Below are positions 27,434-36,452 of a stretch of DNA of 64,000 bases, piece after piece. Made by a program: the position numbers and the translations under genes. The notes beneath the pieces were generated by a model that searched no databases, had not been told where the DNA came from, and saw only the letters and a program-made list of their open reading frames with translations. Within the stretch, counting starts at the first letter, position 1; every line of letters begins with the position of its first letter. Source of the stretch: Acidaminobacter hydrogenoformans DSM 2784 (GTDB lineage Bacteria; Bacillota; Clostridia; Peptostreptococcales; Acidaminobacteraceae); contig NZ_FMWL01000002.1 of assembly GCF_900103005.1 (NCBI RefSeq), positions 248,001-312,000 of the forward strand. The letters are read 5' to 3'.

Positions 27434-28474
27434 CTATGGCAGCACATAAAGGGCTTTCTCACGCCGCTGCGTGACCCTTCCCACTCTCGCGAACGGTGTA
27501 GACAGATAACTGCTGTACAAACCTTCAAGAATCTCAGCTTTATCTGGCTCCAGGGATATGAGCAGTCCTCCGGAGGTCTGCGGATCATACAGCACGTCGA
27601 CCATAGCTTCTGTGATGGACGTGTCTATCCAGACCCGTTCGCCCGCGTAGTCCCTGTTTTTATAAGCACCTGCTGGAACAAGGCCCATTTCGGCATTTTC
27701 CAAAGCACCTTCCATAACCGGAACCACATGGCTCTCAAGCTCAATGCTGACCTTACTGCCTTCCGCCATTTCAAGGGCATGACCAATCAAGCCAAAGCCC
27801 GTTATATCTGTGCACGAGTTTGCGCCAACTTCCATCATCAGCTCCCCAGCGACCTTGTTAAGTGTCGCCATGACCCTGATGGCCTCATCTACCAGCCCCT
27901 GCTCAAGAAGCTCCTCTTTGATGCACGTATTCAATATACCCACACCTACAGGTTTAGTCAGTATCAAAACATCTCCGGGCTTTGCCGTCGCGTTGGCAAG
28001 AACGCGGTCCGGATGCACCGTCCCGGTAACTGACAAGCCATACTTTGGCTCGTTGTCTTCGATGGAGTGCCCGCCCACTAAAAGGGCCCCGGCTTCTTTA
28101 ACTTTATCAGCGCCGCCACGAAGGATCTCACCAAGAACTTCAATTGGCAAACAGTTTGGAAAAGCCACAATATTGAGCGCGATAAGCGGCGTACCGCCCA
28201 TAGCGTAGACGTCACTAAGCGCATTTGCTGCGGCGATCTGCCCAAACATATAAGGATCATCCACTATAGGCGTAAAGAAGTCCAGCGTCTGGATCAGTGC
28301 GGTTTCCTCGTTAAGCTTGTAAACTGCAGCGTCGTCTGAGGTATCAAGACCAACCAGAAGCCGGTCACTTTCAAATTTGGGTAAATGGCACAACACTTGT
28401 GCCAGGGTCTCAGGCCCTATTTTGGCCGCTCAGCCAGAGCTGTTGCTGAGTTGTGTCAAACGTTTGGCTTCCAT
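27434..28474 (-). CDS. selD: Selenophosphate synthetase, itself a selenoprotein (Sec at residue 15)
   Basis: Makes selenophosphate from selenide and ATP. The frame from the ATG at 28474 (behind GGAGGTG) has an in-frame TGA at 28430-28432, codon 15, inside the catalytic loop [13 protein letters not shown], where other SelD proteins have Cys or Sec followed by the catalytic Lys. Read through, the product is 346 residues with the AIRS-type motifs ([51 protein letters not shown]). Starting at the next ATG would remove the active site. The Sec machinery needed is encoded next to it. Confidence 0.96.
28401..28429 (-). promoter_or_regulatory. Candidate bacterial SECIS hairpin of selD
   Basis: Starting three bases after the UGA, GCC-bulge-AGGG pairs with CCCT-GGC (28424-28426 with 28401-28403, and 28415-28418 with 28404-28407) around a 7-base loop CCTGAGA. 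Position and size fit a bacterial SECIS read by SelB; the loop is not a textbook match. Confidence 0.6.
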
Positions 28475-28525
28475 TAGCAGCCACCTCCTGTCGTATACAA
28501 TAATTTTAAGCGTTGTATCCTTATG

Positions 28526-28531
28526 ATTATA
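28526..28531 (-). promoter_or_regulatory. Probable -10 box of the selD operon
   Basis: TATAAT on the minus strand about 50 bases before the selD ATG. The -35 region is weak. The rest of 28475-28629 is AT-rich leader and the 3' flank of the comEA-like gene. Confidence 0.4.
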
Positions 28532-28629
28532 TCAAACTAAAATAGACATTACACATTGAATTTATCAATAAAGCGTCCTGAGGCATACATAAACCATTTT
28601 CTTGGTTCAATAATCGCGTATTAAGGCAG

Positions 28630-29133
28630 TCACTCAATTTTCAGCCAAGCCAGGATGGCATCATATTTGGCTGGCCCAATGCCCTTGACTTCCAGGAGGT
28701 TTTCCAGCGAATCAAAGCCCCCCTTTTCTTCCCTGAGATGCACTATACGCTGGGAGGTCACCTCACCAATCCCTTTAACCTCCATCCAATCTGAAGCTTT
28801 CATGAGATTGATTTGTTGAAGCGGCGTCAAGCGCTCCCCCTTTGTGCCATTTTGATCTACGAGTCCCCTGACCACTGCTTTTTCACGCTTGAAATCTTGA
28901 TCCATACTTGTCTGCGTCAATTTCCCGGCAAGAACTTGATCTTGGGACAAATCAGGAGAAGGTGATTTTATCTCTTCATCTTCGAACCTAAAACTTTTGT
29001 TATTCTGGGAGACAAGGACCGGATCTTTTTCAAGGGCTGTCTGAAGTTGAAAAGTATTAACTTCTTGAATTTGATAGACCGCCGCGGGCACCGCGATCAC
29101 TGCCAGAAGGAATAATCCAGAAAACGGCTTCAT
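28630..29133 (-). CDS. comEA: ComEA-like helix-hairpin-helix protein
   Basis: DNA-binding competence protein. The 167-residue product has an N-terminal membrane segment (residues 4-22), a low-complexity linker and a C-terminal tandem helix-hairpin-helix domain with INLMKASDWMEVKGIGEVTSQRI and LLEVKGIGPAKYDAI. The SLBB domain found in many ComEA proteins is absent, so it is a short form. The ATG follows AAAGGAGG. With comEC at 3423 it suggests remnants of DNA uptake in this genome. Confidence 0.85.
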   Translation of the reverse strand: MKPFSGLFLLAVIAVPAAVYQIQEVNTFQLQTALEKDPVLVSQNNKSFRFEDEEIKSPSPDLSQDQVLAGKLTQTSMDQDFKREKAVVRGLVDQNGTKGERLTPLQQINLMKASDWMEVKGIGEVTSQRIVHLREEKGGFDSLENLLEVKGIGPAKYDAILAWLKIE

Positions 29134-29190
29134 ATATACCTCCTTTTGTCATATTTGTTATATATTGTTATTTTTCAATTGATAAATCCA

Positions 29191-29199
29191 TGTTATAAT
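29191..29199 (+). promoter_or_regulatory. Extended -10 promoter of the carboxypeptidase gene
   Basis: TGTTATAAT is a perfect extended -10 (TGnTATAAT); no good -35 is visible. It lies 32 bases before the ATG at 29231. Confidence 0.55.
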
Positions 29200-29230
29200 A
29201 TTTTTTAAGAAAACTCAAGGGAGATGGCCC

Positions 29231-30622
29231 ATGATCATAAAGAAACTCAAGACGACTATAATGACACTGCTTTGCGGCATAACGCTTTTCTGTGGCAGCG
29301 CCGCCTTCGCGCTGGCGCCAGGCGATCTCAACGCCCACGCTGCCATTCTCGTTGACAGCGACAGCGGCCAAATCCTATTTGAAAAAAACAGCCATGATCT
29401 GATGTACCCGGCCAGTACTACTAAAATGATGACGGCCTTACTCATCCTCGAGAATCATGAGCTGAATGAAATCGTGACAGTGGACGCCAAATCCCCCTTT
29501 GCCACAGGGAGCAGAATATATATCATTGAAGGAGAAACCTTTACTGTTGAGCAAATGCTGTATGCGCTGCTACTGGCCTCGGCAAATGATGTTGCCGAAG
29601 CCTTGGCCATTTACGACGCCGGCAGCATAGAAGCATTCGCTGAAAAAATGAATCAGAGAGCCGCCGAGCTCGGCGCCTTGAATACACATTTCACCAATCC
29701 AAACGGCCTTCCGGATCCCGAGCACGTGACAACAGCGTATGATCTTTCCAGGATCGCGCTGGAAGCCATAAAGAACGACAAACTTCGCGAAATAGTCAAA
29801 ACCGTGAGCTACGACCTTCCGCCAACAGACAAACAACCAGAGAAACGGCATCTGATCAATAGCAACAGATTTTTATACGGCACGGGATCGGGCAACAAAA
29901 TCGACTATAGAGGTAAAACTGTAGATATAAAATATGATGCCATCACAGGGTTAAAGACCGGATACACAAATGCCGCTCAGCAGTGCTTCGTCAGCAGCGC
30001 CAGCAAAGACGGCAAGAATTTAATTTCAGTGATTTTGAAAGCACAGGGGAATTTTTTGTATCTCGACACCAGAACACTGATTGATTTTGGGCTTGAAAAT
30101 TATTCCTCTCACACCTTTGCGGAAAAGCATGCGCTTATCAGCTATTTTGATTTCGAAGGCAATAAAAAAGTCAAGATCCCACTCTATTCTCAGGATGAGA
30201 TCAAAGCACTGATTCCCGCCGCCATTTCCCCTGAGGACATTACCTTTGAAGTTGAAATGCGCCCCGGTTTCGATCTCCCTGTAAAAGAGGGCGAGCAAAT
30301 AGGCACTATCCGTTATTCTGCAGGCGGCGCACTGATCACCGAAGCCCCTCTCATCACTTTAACGGATATTAATGACAAATCTGCCCTGGGAGAAACGACA
30401 CTGTTCAACCGCACATGGCTGAGCATAGACACCTCTCCACGAGCGCTTGTGATCCTTGGAATCAAAATACTCCTTTCATTGCTTCTCTGGCGATTGATCA
30501 TGTCTAAACTGAATGGAAAATCCAAGCGCGCTCAGTCTCCAAACCCTTCCGGACGGCAGCAGGCCGCCCGGACGACCAGGGCAAGGCGACCAACTTCAAC
30601 ACAGAACCCGGCGAAAAGGTAA
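29231..30622 (+). CDS. D-alanyl-D-alanine carboxypeptidase, DacF-like
   Basis: Trims the terminal D-Ala of peptidoglycan pentapeptides. The 463-residue product has a signal peptide (about residues 1-28), the serine peptidase S11 motifs SxxK (STTK, 62-65), SxN (SAN, 117-119) and KTG (242-244), a C-terminal beta domain, and a membrane segment near 405-425 followed by a basic, proline-rich tail. Its own promoter and terminator flank it. It is the only plus-strand protein gene between 20.8 and 64 kb. Confidence 0.95.
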   Translation: MIIKKLKTTIMTLLCGITLFCGSAAFALAPGDLNAHAAILVDSDSGQILFEKNSHDLMYPASTTKMMTALLILENHELNEIVTVDAKSPFATGSRIYIIEGETFTVEQMLYALLLASANDVAEALAIYDAGSIEAFAEKMNQRAAELGALNTHFTNPNGLPDPEHVTTAYDLSRIALEAIKNDKLREIVKTVSYDLPPTDKQPEKRHLINSNRFLYGTGSGNKIDYRGKTVDIKYDAITGLKTGYTNAAQQCFVSSASKDGKNLISVILKAQGNFLYLDTRTLIDFGLENYSSHTFAEKHALISYFDFEGNKKVKIPLYSQDEIKALIPAAISPEDITFEVEMRPGFDLPVKEGEQIGTIRYSAGGALITEAPLITLTDINDKSALGETTLFNRTWLSIDTSPRALVILGIKILLSLLLWRLIMSKLNGKSKRAQSPNPSGRQQAARTTRARRPTSTQNPAKR

Positions 30623-30631
30623 ACTTAAGTT

Positions 30632-30676
30632 AAAAAGGCAGGTGTCGGTTTAAAACCCGGCACCTGCCTTTTTTAT
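30632..30676. terminator. Bidirectional terminator between the carboxypeptidase and ridA
   Basis: AAAAAGGCAGGTG (30632-30644) pairs with CACCTGCCTTTTTT (30661-30674), giving T-rich tails on both strands between convergent genes. Confidence 0.85.
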
Positions 30677-30692
30677 CTTTGTCAGATTGCTG

Positions 30693-31094
30693 CTAAGAAT
30701 GTGTTCCCGTAAAAGCAATCATTTGAATTTCAATTACAGCGTCAAGCGGAAGTTTGGAGACTTCGACAGCCGCTCTGGCTGGTTTGTGATCCCCAAAGAA
30801 CTCAGCGTAAACGGCGTTCATTCTGGAGAAAAGCGACATATCGCGGATAAAAATCTCAACCTTCACAATAGTCTCAAGCGTACCACCGCCAGCCTCAACA
30901 ATGGCCAGACAATTGGAAAGTGACTGCTTAGCCGCTTGCTCAATTTCCGTGTAGTGTTCGCCGGTTGCCGAATTGATTGGCAGCTGCCCTGAAACATAAA
31001 TGAAAGGGCCTGCGTTCATACCTTGCGAGTAAGGGCCTACAGCACCAGGTGCTTTCTCTGTTGCAATGACCTTGGGTTTCATAACGCCGTTCAT
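30693..31094 (-). CDS. ridA: RidA family enamine/imine deaminase
   Basis: Hydrolyses reactive 2-aminoacrylate-type intermediates released by PLP enzymes. The 133-residue product has the family pattern GPYSQG near residue 22, YVSGQLPI near 34, the catalytic Arg in KPARAAVEVSKLP and Glu in DAVIEIQMIA. It starts at an ATG behind AGGAG, 11 bases after the YheO-like regulator gene; the two are often adjacent in Firmicutes. Confidence 0.95.
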   Translation of the reverse strand: MNGVMKPKVIATEKAPGAVGPYSQGMNAGPFIYVSGQLPINSATGEHYTEIEQAAKQSLSNCLAIVEAGGGTLETIVKVEIFIRDMSLFSRMNAVYAEFFGDHKPARAAVEVSKLPLDAVIEIQMIAFTGTHS

Positions 31095-31105
31095 AAAATC
31101 TCCTC

Positions 31106-31765
31106 CTATTTGGTTTCCCTGATTTCATCCAGGTAATTATAGATTGTGTATCTTGAGACGCACAAGACATTGGCGACATAATCTATTGCGCCCTTAATTA
31201 AAAACGCGCCCTTCTGATCGAGTCGATCCACCATCATGACCTTATCATCCTTAGAAAGATAAATGATAGGCTTTCCGACCTCATCCAAAGTTTCCTTGAC
31301 AAGGTCTGTCAAGACCACACTGACGACATTAAGATTTTTCGCGTCATTTGGTCGCTCCTGGAAATCCTCGGAAATCTTCATGATGTCATTAAGTACAGAT
31401 CTCGCGCCCACGAGCTCTGTGATGTCAAAATTGATGCAGAAACACCCAATCACCTTCTGATGCTCATCTTTAATAAACACCGTTGTCGATTTCAGCACGC
31501 GGCCATCCGCACTCTTTCCAGTATAGTTGACGATATCCTCATCCACTTTTCCGTTTTGAACGAGCTTTAAAGACGACTCTGTCATTGGGCTGCCGGAGCT
31601 TCTCCCTGTCACATGGCCGTTTTCTATGGCGACTATGGAATGCTGCAGATCCGTAAAATCGTGAAGCACCACTTCACAGCGGCTTCCAAAGGTTGCCGCG
31701 ATCCCTTTAACAAGCGGAATGTAGGATTGAATGATCGGATTCAATTTTGTTGTCATCTTCATCAC
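31106..31765 (-). CDS. YheO/DauR-like PAS-HTH transcription regulator
   Basis: The N-terminal 130 residues match the YheO-like PAS domain ([36 protein letters not shown]), and the C-terminus carries the HTH_22 domain ([17 protein letters not shown]). Relatives such as DauR control D-amino acid catabolism. Overlap with leuS is four bases (GTGA), and ridA follows, so this looks like a leuS-regulator-ridA unit. The exact start among a GTG and two ATGs is uncertain. Confidence 0.9.
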   Translation of the reverse strand: MMKMTTKLNPIIQSYIPLVKGIAATFGSRCEVVLHDFTDLQHSIVAIENGHVTGRSSGSPMTESSLKLVQNGKVDEDIVNYTGKSADGRVLKSTTVFIKDEHQKVIGCFCINFDITELVGARSVLNDIMKISEDFQERPNDAKNLNVVSVVLTDLVKETLDEVGKPIIYLSKDDKVMMVDRLDQKGAFLIKGAIDYVANVLCVSRYTIYNYLDEIRETK

Positions 31766-34221
31766 CGCACTACAATATTTACAAGCTTCTTAGGAACGAC
31801 AACGACCTTGGCGATTTCTTTGCCGCTGACGGCATCTGAAATTTTATCCAGCGCCAGAGCCGCATTCTTTATTTCTTCCTGGGTCGCGTCTTTGGAGACG
31901 ACCAGATGGTCTCGAACCTTGCCATTAATCTGAACGGCAAACTCAATTTCGTCCAGAATCAGGGCTTTTGCGTCATAAGCAGGCCATGCCACCTCATGGA
32001 CGCTGCCTTCTTTACCAAGCCCATGCCACAGCTCCTCCATGAGATGCGGCGCAAACGGTGCAAGCAGTTTGACCAGCGCCTCAGAGGCAGCGCCATAAAG
32101 CGGTCCATTCCAGCGGTCTTTTCCACTTTCCCGGTAACGGTACATCTCATTGACCAGCTCCATGACGGCACTGATCGCTGTATTAAAGTTGAAACGGTCT
32201 TCAATGTCCTCTGTCACTTTTTTGATCGTACGGTTCATGACATAGTTGAGGGCCTTTTCGTCCTCGTATGTCAACACAACCTCGCCGCTGCCTTTAACTG
32301 CGTCCTCATCTGTGACCGCCCTGAAGACCCTGTTGAGGAAACGGTGCGCACCGTCCACGCCATCATCCGACCACTCGAGATCCTTCTCAGGCGGTGAAGC
32401 GAAAAGAATGAACAGGCGTGCTGTGTCTGCCCCGTACTTTGCAATAATTTCATCCGGGCTGACAACGTTGCCTTTGGATTTCGACATTTTAGCCCCATCC
32501 TTGAGGACCATACCTTGTGTCAAAAGGTTTTTGAAAGGCTCCCCAACCGGCGACAGGCCAAGATCATACATAACTTTTGTAAAGAATCGTGAATACAGCA
32601 GGTGGAGAATAGCGTGCTCGACGCCGCCAATATATTGATCTACATCCATCCAGTAGCTGGCCGCTTTCATGGAGAAAGGCAGCTCTTCATTGTGTGGGTC
32701 TGTGTATCTCAAGAAATACCAGGAAGAGTCAACGAAAGTATCCATGGTGTCCGTTTCCCGGGTCGCATGTCCGCCACAAGTCGGACAGACTGCATTCATG
32801 AACGTTTCGCTGGTCAGCAGCGGTGATTCGCCCTTTCCGGAAAACTTGACGTCCCTTGGAAGCACTACAGGAAGCTCTTCCACCGGAACCGGCACTATGC
32901 CGCAAGTCGGGCAGTTGACCATAGGAATTGGACATCCCCAGTAACGCTGACGTGAAACCAGCCAGTCGCGAATCCTGAAGTTGGTCGTTGCGTTCCCAAT
33001 GCCTTCAGCATTAAGTTTTTCAATGATTTTTTGGCTCGCGTCCTCACTGGTCATGCCGTTGTAGGTCTCAGAATTGACCAGGAACCCCTTGCCGGTATAC
33101 AGCGCGTCCGGCGCCTCAGGGCTGTCTGCCGATGGTCTTATGACCTCAACAATATCCAGTCCATACTTCTTCGCAAAATCGTAATCCCGCTCGTCGTGGG
33201 CAGGGACCGCCATAATAGCCCCAGTACCGTATTCCATAAGGACATAATTCGCCACATAAATTGGAATTAAAGCGCCCGTAAGAGGATGAACCGAATAGCG
33301 TCCCGTAAACAGACCTTCCTTGACTGCTTCTGTTGACGTTCTTTCGATCTCTGAAAGTCGTGCCAGTCGCTCAGTAAACTCCCGGATTGGTGTCTCGAAC
33401 TCAGTGCCCTGAGTTAACTCTGCCACATAAGGATGCTCTGGCGCAAGCACCATATAGGTACACCCATATAATGTATCTGGTCTGGTTGTGAACACTTTAA
33501 GCTTTTGGTCAAAGCCATCAATGCCAAAGTCGATCTCAGCACCTATACTCTTGCCAATCCAGTTTTTTTGCATGGTCTTAACTTTATCCGGCCAGCCATG
33601 AAGGGTTTCAATATCTTCCAGCAGGCGATCCGCGTAGTTTGTGATCCTATAGAACCACTGGGACAGGTTTTTCTTGACGACAGGACTGTCGCAGCGCTCG
33701 CATAACCCGCTTACAACCTGCTCATTGGCAAGGACTGTCTCACAAGAGGTACACCAGTTTACCGGAGATTTTTTCTTGTAAACCAGGTCCTTTTCATAAA
33801 ACTTGACGAAAAGCCACTGAGTCCACTTGTAATAGTCCTCCATGCAAGTCGTCACTTCACGGTCCCAGTCATAGCTGAGGCCAAGGCGCTTAAGCTGCTT
33901 CTTCATTTCAGCAATATTGCTTTTCGTCCAGATATCCGGATGGATTTGGTTTGCGATAGCTGCATTTTCAGCCGGCAGTCCAAATGCGTCCCACCCAATT
34001 GGGTGAAGGACATTATACCCCTGCATTTTTTTGAAACGCGCCACCACATCTCCAATGGAATAGTTGCGAACATGACCCATGTGGAGCTTGCCAGATGGGT
34101 ATGGGAACATTTCAAGCGCGTAGTACTTCTTTGCCTCGGGATTGTCAACCACTTTAAAAGCTTCATCCTGCTCCCATTGACGCTGCCATTTTTCTTCGAT
34201 CTCAGCATACTGATATTTCAA
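31762..34221 (-). CDS. leuS: Leucyl-tRNA synthetase
   Basis: Class I synthetase that charges tRNA-Leu. The 819-residue product has [17 protein letters not shown] (HIGH-type motif), the editing domain with TTRPDTLYG, the zinc-like cysteine groups, and [11 protein letters not shown] (KMSKS). The family N-terminus [12 protein letters not shown] begins at a TTG (34219-34221) six bases after GGGAGGG, so TTG is the likely start; an ATG at 34326 falls inside the T-box leader. Transcription is controlled by a T-box. Confidence 0.97.
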   Translation of the reverse strand: MKYQYAEIEEKWQRQWEQDEAFKVVDNPEAKKYYALEMFPYPSGKLHMGHVRNYSIGDVVARFKKMQGYNVLHPIGWDAFGLPAENAAIANQIHPDIWTKSNIAEMKKQLKRLGLSYDWDREVTTCMEDYYKWTQWLFVKFYEKDLVYKKKSPVNWCTSCETVLANEQVVSGLCERCDSPVVKKNLSQWFYRITNYADRLLEDIETLHGWPDKVKTMQKNWIGKSIGAEIDFGIDGFDQKLKVFTTRPDTLYGCTYMVLAPEHPYVAELTQGTEFETPIREFTERLARLSEIERTSTEAVKEGLFTGRYSVHPLTGALIPIYVANYVLMEYGTGAIMAVPAHDERDYDFAKKYGLDIVEVIRPSADSPEAPDALYTGKGFLVNSETYNGMTSEDASQKIIEKLNAEGIGNATTNFRIRDWLVSRQRYWGCPIPMVNCPTCGIVPVPVEELPVVLPRDVKFSGKGESPLLTSETFMNAVCPTCGGHATRETDTMDTFVDSSWYFLRYTDPHNEELPFSMKAASYWMDVDQYIGGVEHAILHLLYSRFFTKVMYDLGLSPVGEPFKNLLTQGMVLKDGAKMSKSKGNVVSPDEIIAKYGADTARLFILFASPPEKDLEWSDDGVDGAHRFLNRVFRAVTDEDAVKGSGEVVLTYEDEKALNYVMNRTIKKVTEDIEDRFNFNTAISAVMELVNEMYRYRESGKDRWNGPLYGAASEALVKLLAPFAPHLMEELWHGLGKEGSVHEVAWPAYDAKALILDEIEFAVQINGKVRDHLVVSKDATQEEIKNAALALDKISDAVSGKEIAKVVVVPKKLVNIVVR

Positions 34222-34235
34222 CAAAAACCCTCCCT

Positions 34236-34465
34236 TAGGATAAAATAAAAAATGGACATTATTATGATCTTTAGGGACGGGCCAAAGCCCGCGGTACCAC
34301 CCTAATTGACATACATGTCCACTCAACGATCCATATTTGGCAGATCAGCCCGAAGCAATTCACGTCAAACGAGTTCAGCGTACACTATACCGGTTCACAC
34401 CTTCCACCGGCTCTCTGTAAAAGTGGCTCTGCCTACTGATTTTGACAGCTTCCTATATGTTATTA
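34236..34465 (-). promoter_or_regulatory. T-box leader of leuS, specifier CUC (Leu)
   Basis: tRNA-sensing transcription riboswitch. The T-box AGGGTGGTACCGCGG is at 34289-34303, an AGAGAG-type motif precedes it in stem I, and the specifier loop GAACTC places CTC at 34371-34373, a leucine codon. The terminator is long: ATGTCCA/TGGACAT (34315-34321 with 34253-34259) closes a stem that contains the T-box hairpin and is followed by TTTTTTATTTTA. Confidence 0.93.
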
Positions 34466-34468
34466 CGA

Positions 34469-34843
34469 TTAATTGTAATGAATTGACCCTTTGCTGTCAA
34501 CTGTCAATACAATTTTTTTGGCATCGTTCCACAAACGTTCGAGATTGTAGTAATCTCTCTCTTCTTTATGGAAAATATGAACCAGAATGTCATGGTAATC
34601 TATGACCACCCAACGTCCCGTTTTCATGCCATCTTTATATTTGGAATAAATCCCGTGCTTGGCGAGCTCATCTTCAACATGATCCGCGATAGCGACCACC
34701 TGACGATCCGAATTGCCACTCGCTATAACAAAATAATCCGCAACGGAAGAGATCCCGCGAAGGTCCAAAATTACGATATCATCGCCTTTTTTGGAATCGA
34801 TCAGCCTGCCGATTTCCTCCGCCAAGTTCTGGTTGGATTCCAT
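34469..34843 (-). CDS. rsfS: Ribosome silencing factor RsfS
   Basis: Iojap-family protein that binds L14 and blocks subunit joining when nutrients are short. The 124-residue product shows DIVILDLRGISSVADYFVIASGNS and the conserved GRWVVIDYHDILVHIF. It follows yqeK by nine bases, in the common nadD-yqeK-rsfS order. Its last codons contain the promoter of the leuS leader. Confidence 0.96.
   Translation of the reverse strand: MESNQNLAEEIGRLIDSKKGDDIVILDLRGISSVADYFVIASGNSDRQVVAIADHVEDELAKHGIYSKYKDGMKTGRWVVIDYHDILVHIFHKEERDYYNLERLWNDAKKIVLTVDSKGSIHYN
34472..34500 (-). promoter_or_regulatory. Promoter of the leuS T-box transcript, inside rsfS
   Basis: TTGACA (34495-34500), 17-base spacer, TACAAT (34472-34477), near-consensus and placed in the last codons of rsfS. 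Confidence 0.8.
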
Positions 34844-34852
34844 AACATGACC

Positions 34853-35461
34853 TCACTTTTCTATTGTTTCCAATAAAGCGTTTCTCATCTCTACACTTTC
34901 AGGGTGAATTGGACTGTCAGAGGCTAAGACAAACTCAAGGGTTTGGCTGACCGAACAGAGCAGTGCCTGATCCAGCGACGTTTCAGCCAGAAGCCGAACC
35001 GTTTCCACCCCTGGATAATCACGACCCGGTTCAATGGCATCCGCCAGATAGACAATTTTCTCTTCGAGCGACATGTCCCTTCGCCCAATGGTATGATAAC
35101 GAATTGCATTCAGGACGAGTGAATCCTTGACTATGCCTTCATGTTCCAGCCAAAGGGCCGCAATTGGGCCGTGAGCAATTTCCGGACGCTCGTCTACAGC
35201 CCCTGAGATGATGTAACCCAGTGACCCCCCTATAGTTAAGAGCTCGCTTTTCTCGACACCTTTAAAAAGGTCATGATAAAGCGCAGCCCTGCAGATGGAG
35301 ACAAGATCGCCGCCATAACGCTCAGAAAGCACACAGGCCGATTCCAAAACACCCAAAGTGTGCTTTAGCCTTTTTTGCTTGATCCGTCCTGAAATTCTAT
35401 CATAGTCCTCTTGTAGAATTGGAAACCAAAGACTCAGGTTTTCAATCTGACAATCTTTCAT
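34853..35461 (-). CDS. yqeK: YqeK, HD-domain Ap4A hydrolase
   Basis: Symmetrical diadenosine-tetraphosphate hydrolase with an HD metal-binding domain: RLKHTLGVLESA (His near residue 33), AALYHDLFKG (HD) and IAHGPIAALWLEHE. The 202-residue length is normal for the family. The ATG follows AAGGAG, and the gene overlaps nadD by 20 bases, indicating coupled translation. Confidence 0.95.
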   Translation of the reverse strand: MKDCQIENLSLWFPILQEDYDRISGRIKQKRLKHTLGVLESACVLSERYGGDLVSICRAALYHDLFKGVEKSELLTIGGSLGYIISGAVDERPEIAHGPIAALWLEHEGIVKDSLVLNAIRYHTIGRRDMSLEEKIVYLADAIEPGRDYPGVETVRLLAETSLDQALLCSVSQTLEFVLASDSPIHPESVEMRNALLETIEK

Positions 35462-36089
35462 GGGAAAGCTCCTTCAAATACAGCTTATGCTTGCCAATAT
35501 AAAGCGATACTGACTCAGGCATGAGATATTTGACACTGAGCCCAAGGCGGACTCTGCGCCTGAGATCTGTCGAAGAGATATCCAGCTCCGGCAGCTCGAC
35601 AAGTTTGATGCTTGCACCGTACCTCTGTCTCAGCTGCTCCATTTTTTGGATCAACTCCTGCTGATCCGTTCCTGGCCTGGCTGCGCCTACAAAGGTGACC
35701 ATTTTTAAAAGGACCTCCACAGATCTCCAGGTTTCCAGTTCCATGAGGGCATCCGCCCCGGCAATAAAGTAAAATTCGTCCCCTGGTGCGCTGTTTTTGG
35801 CAATGTGCGCCACAGTCTCGAAAGAATAGGTGACTTCCTCGCGTTCAATCTCAATGGCAGACACCTCAAAATTTGGATGATCCAGAGTTGCCAACATCAC
35901 CATATCATATCGCTGTCTTGGCTTTGTCATTTGTTCGGCACGCTTGTGTGGCGCCCTGCCTACAGGTATAAAGATCACTTTATCCAGGGAAAGTTTGGAT
36001 CTCATTTCTTCGGCGAGCACCAAATGGCCATAATGTATGGGATCAAAGCTCCCACCCATCAGTCCTATGCGTTTGCCCTCAGTTTTCAT
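35442..36089 (-). CDS. nadD: Nicotinate-nucleotide adenylyltransferase
   Basis: Makes nicotinate adenine dinucleotide in NAD synthesis. The 215-residue product has the nucleotidyltransferase motif GLMGGSFDPIHYGHL (residues 9-23) and ISSTDLRRRV, equivalent to the ISSTxxR signature. It sits between yhbY and yqeK. Confidence 0.97.
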   Translation of the reverse strand: MKTEGKRIGLMGGSFDPIHYGHLVLAEEMRSKLSLDKVIFIPVGRAPHKRAEQMTKPRQRYDMVMLATLDHPNFEVSAIEIEREEVTYSFETVAHIAKNSAPGDEFYFIAGADALMELETWRSVEVLLKMVTFVGAARPGTDQQELIQKMEQLRQRYGASIKLVELPELDISSTDLRRRVRLGLSVKYLMPESVSLYIGKHKLYLKELSHERLSD

Positions 36090-36103
36090 GACAGGCAGCC
36101 TCC

Positions 36104-36397
36104 TTACTTAGGCAGCTGTATTTTCGGTTCTTCGTGGTTCTTTCTGTATAGGGTAAACCGATTGCCAATGGCTTGGACAAATTCAGACCGCGTCTTCTCA
36201 CAGACCTCAGAAGCGATTTCCTTAGCGCTTAACTGGCTGTTTTCAAGCACAGACACCTTGACGAGCTCATGAGAGGTCAGGCACTCGTCAAGTTGAGCCA
36301 GCAAGTTCTCAGAAAGTCCTTCTTTTCCAATATGGACCAAAGGCTTCAAGGGATTAGCCAAGCCCTTTAGGTAGCTTCGCTGTTTTGGTTTTAACAT
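36104..36397 (-). CDS. yhbY: Ribosome-associated RNA-binding protein YhbY (CRM domain)
   Basis: Small CRM-domain protein linked to 50S assembly. The 97-residue product has LKPKQRSYLKGLANPLKPLV, IGKEG and the basic RFTLYRK end. The ATG at 36397 follows AGAGGA; an ATG six codons earlier (36415) lacks a ribosome site. It follows obgE by 55 bases. Confidence 0.95.
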   Translation of the reverse strand: MLKPKQRSYLKGLANPLKPLVHIGKEGLSENLLAQLDECLTSHELVKVSVLENSQLSAKEIASEVCEKTRSEFVQAIGNRFTLYRKNHEEPKIQLPK

Positions 36398-36452
36398 GAT
36401 TTTCCTCTTTTCCATAGCTCTATTAGTGTATATCAGAAGTTAACCCTTCTGC

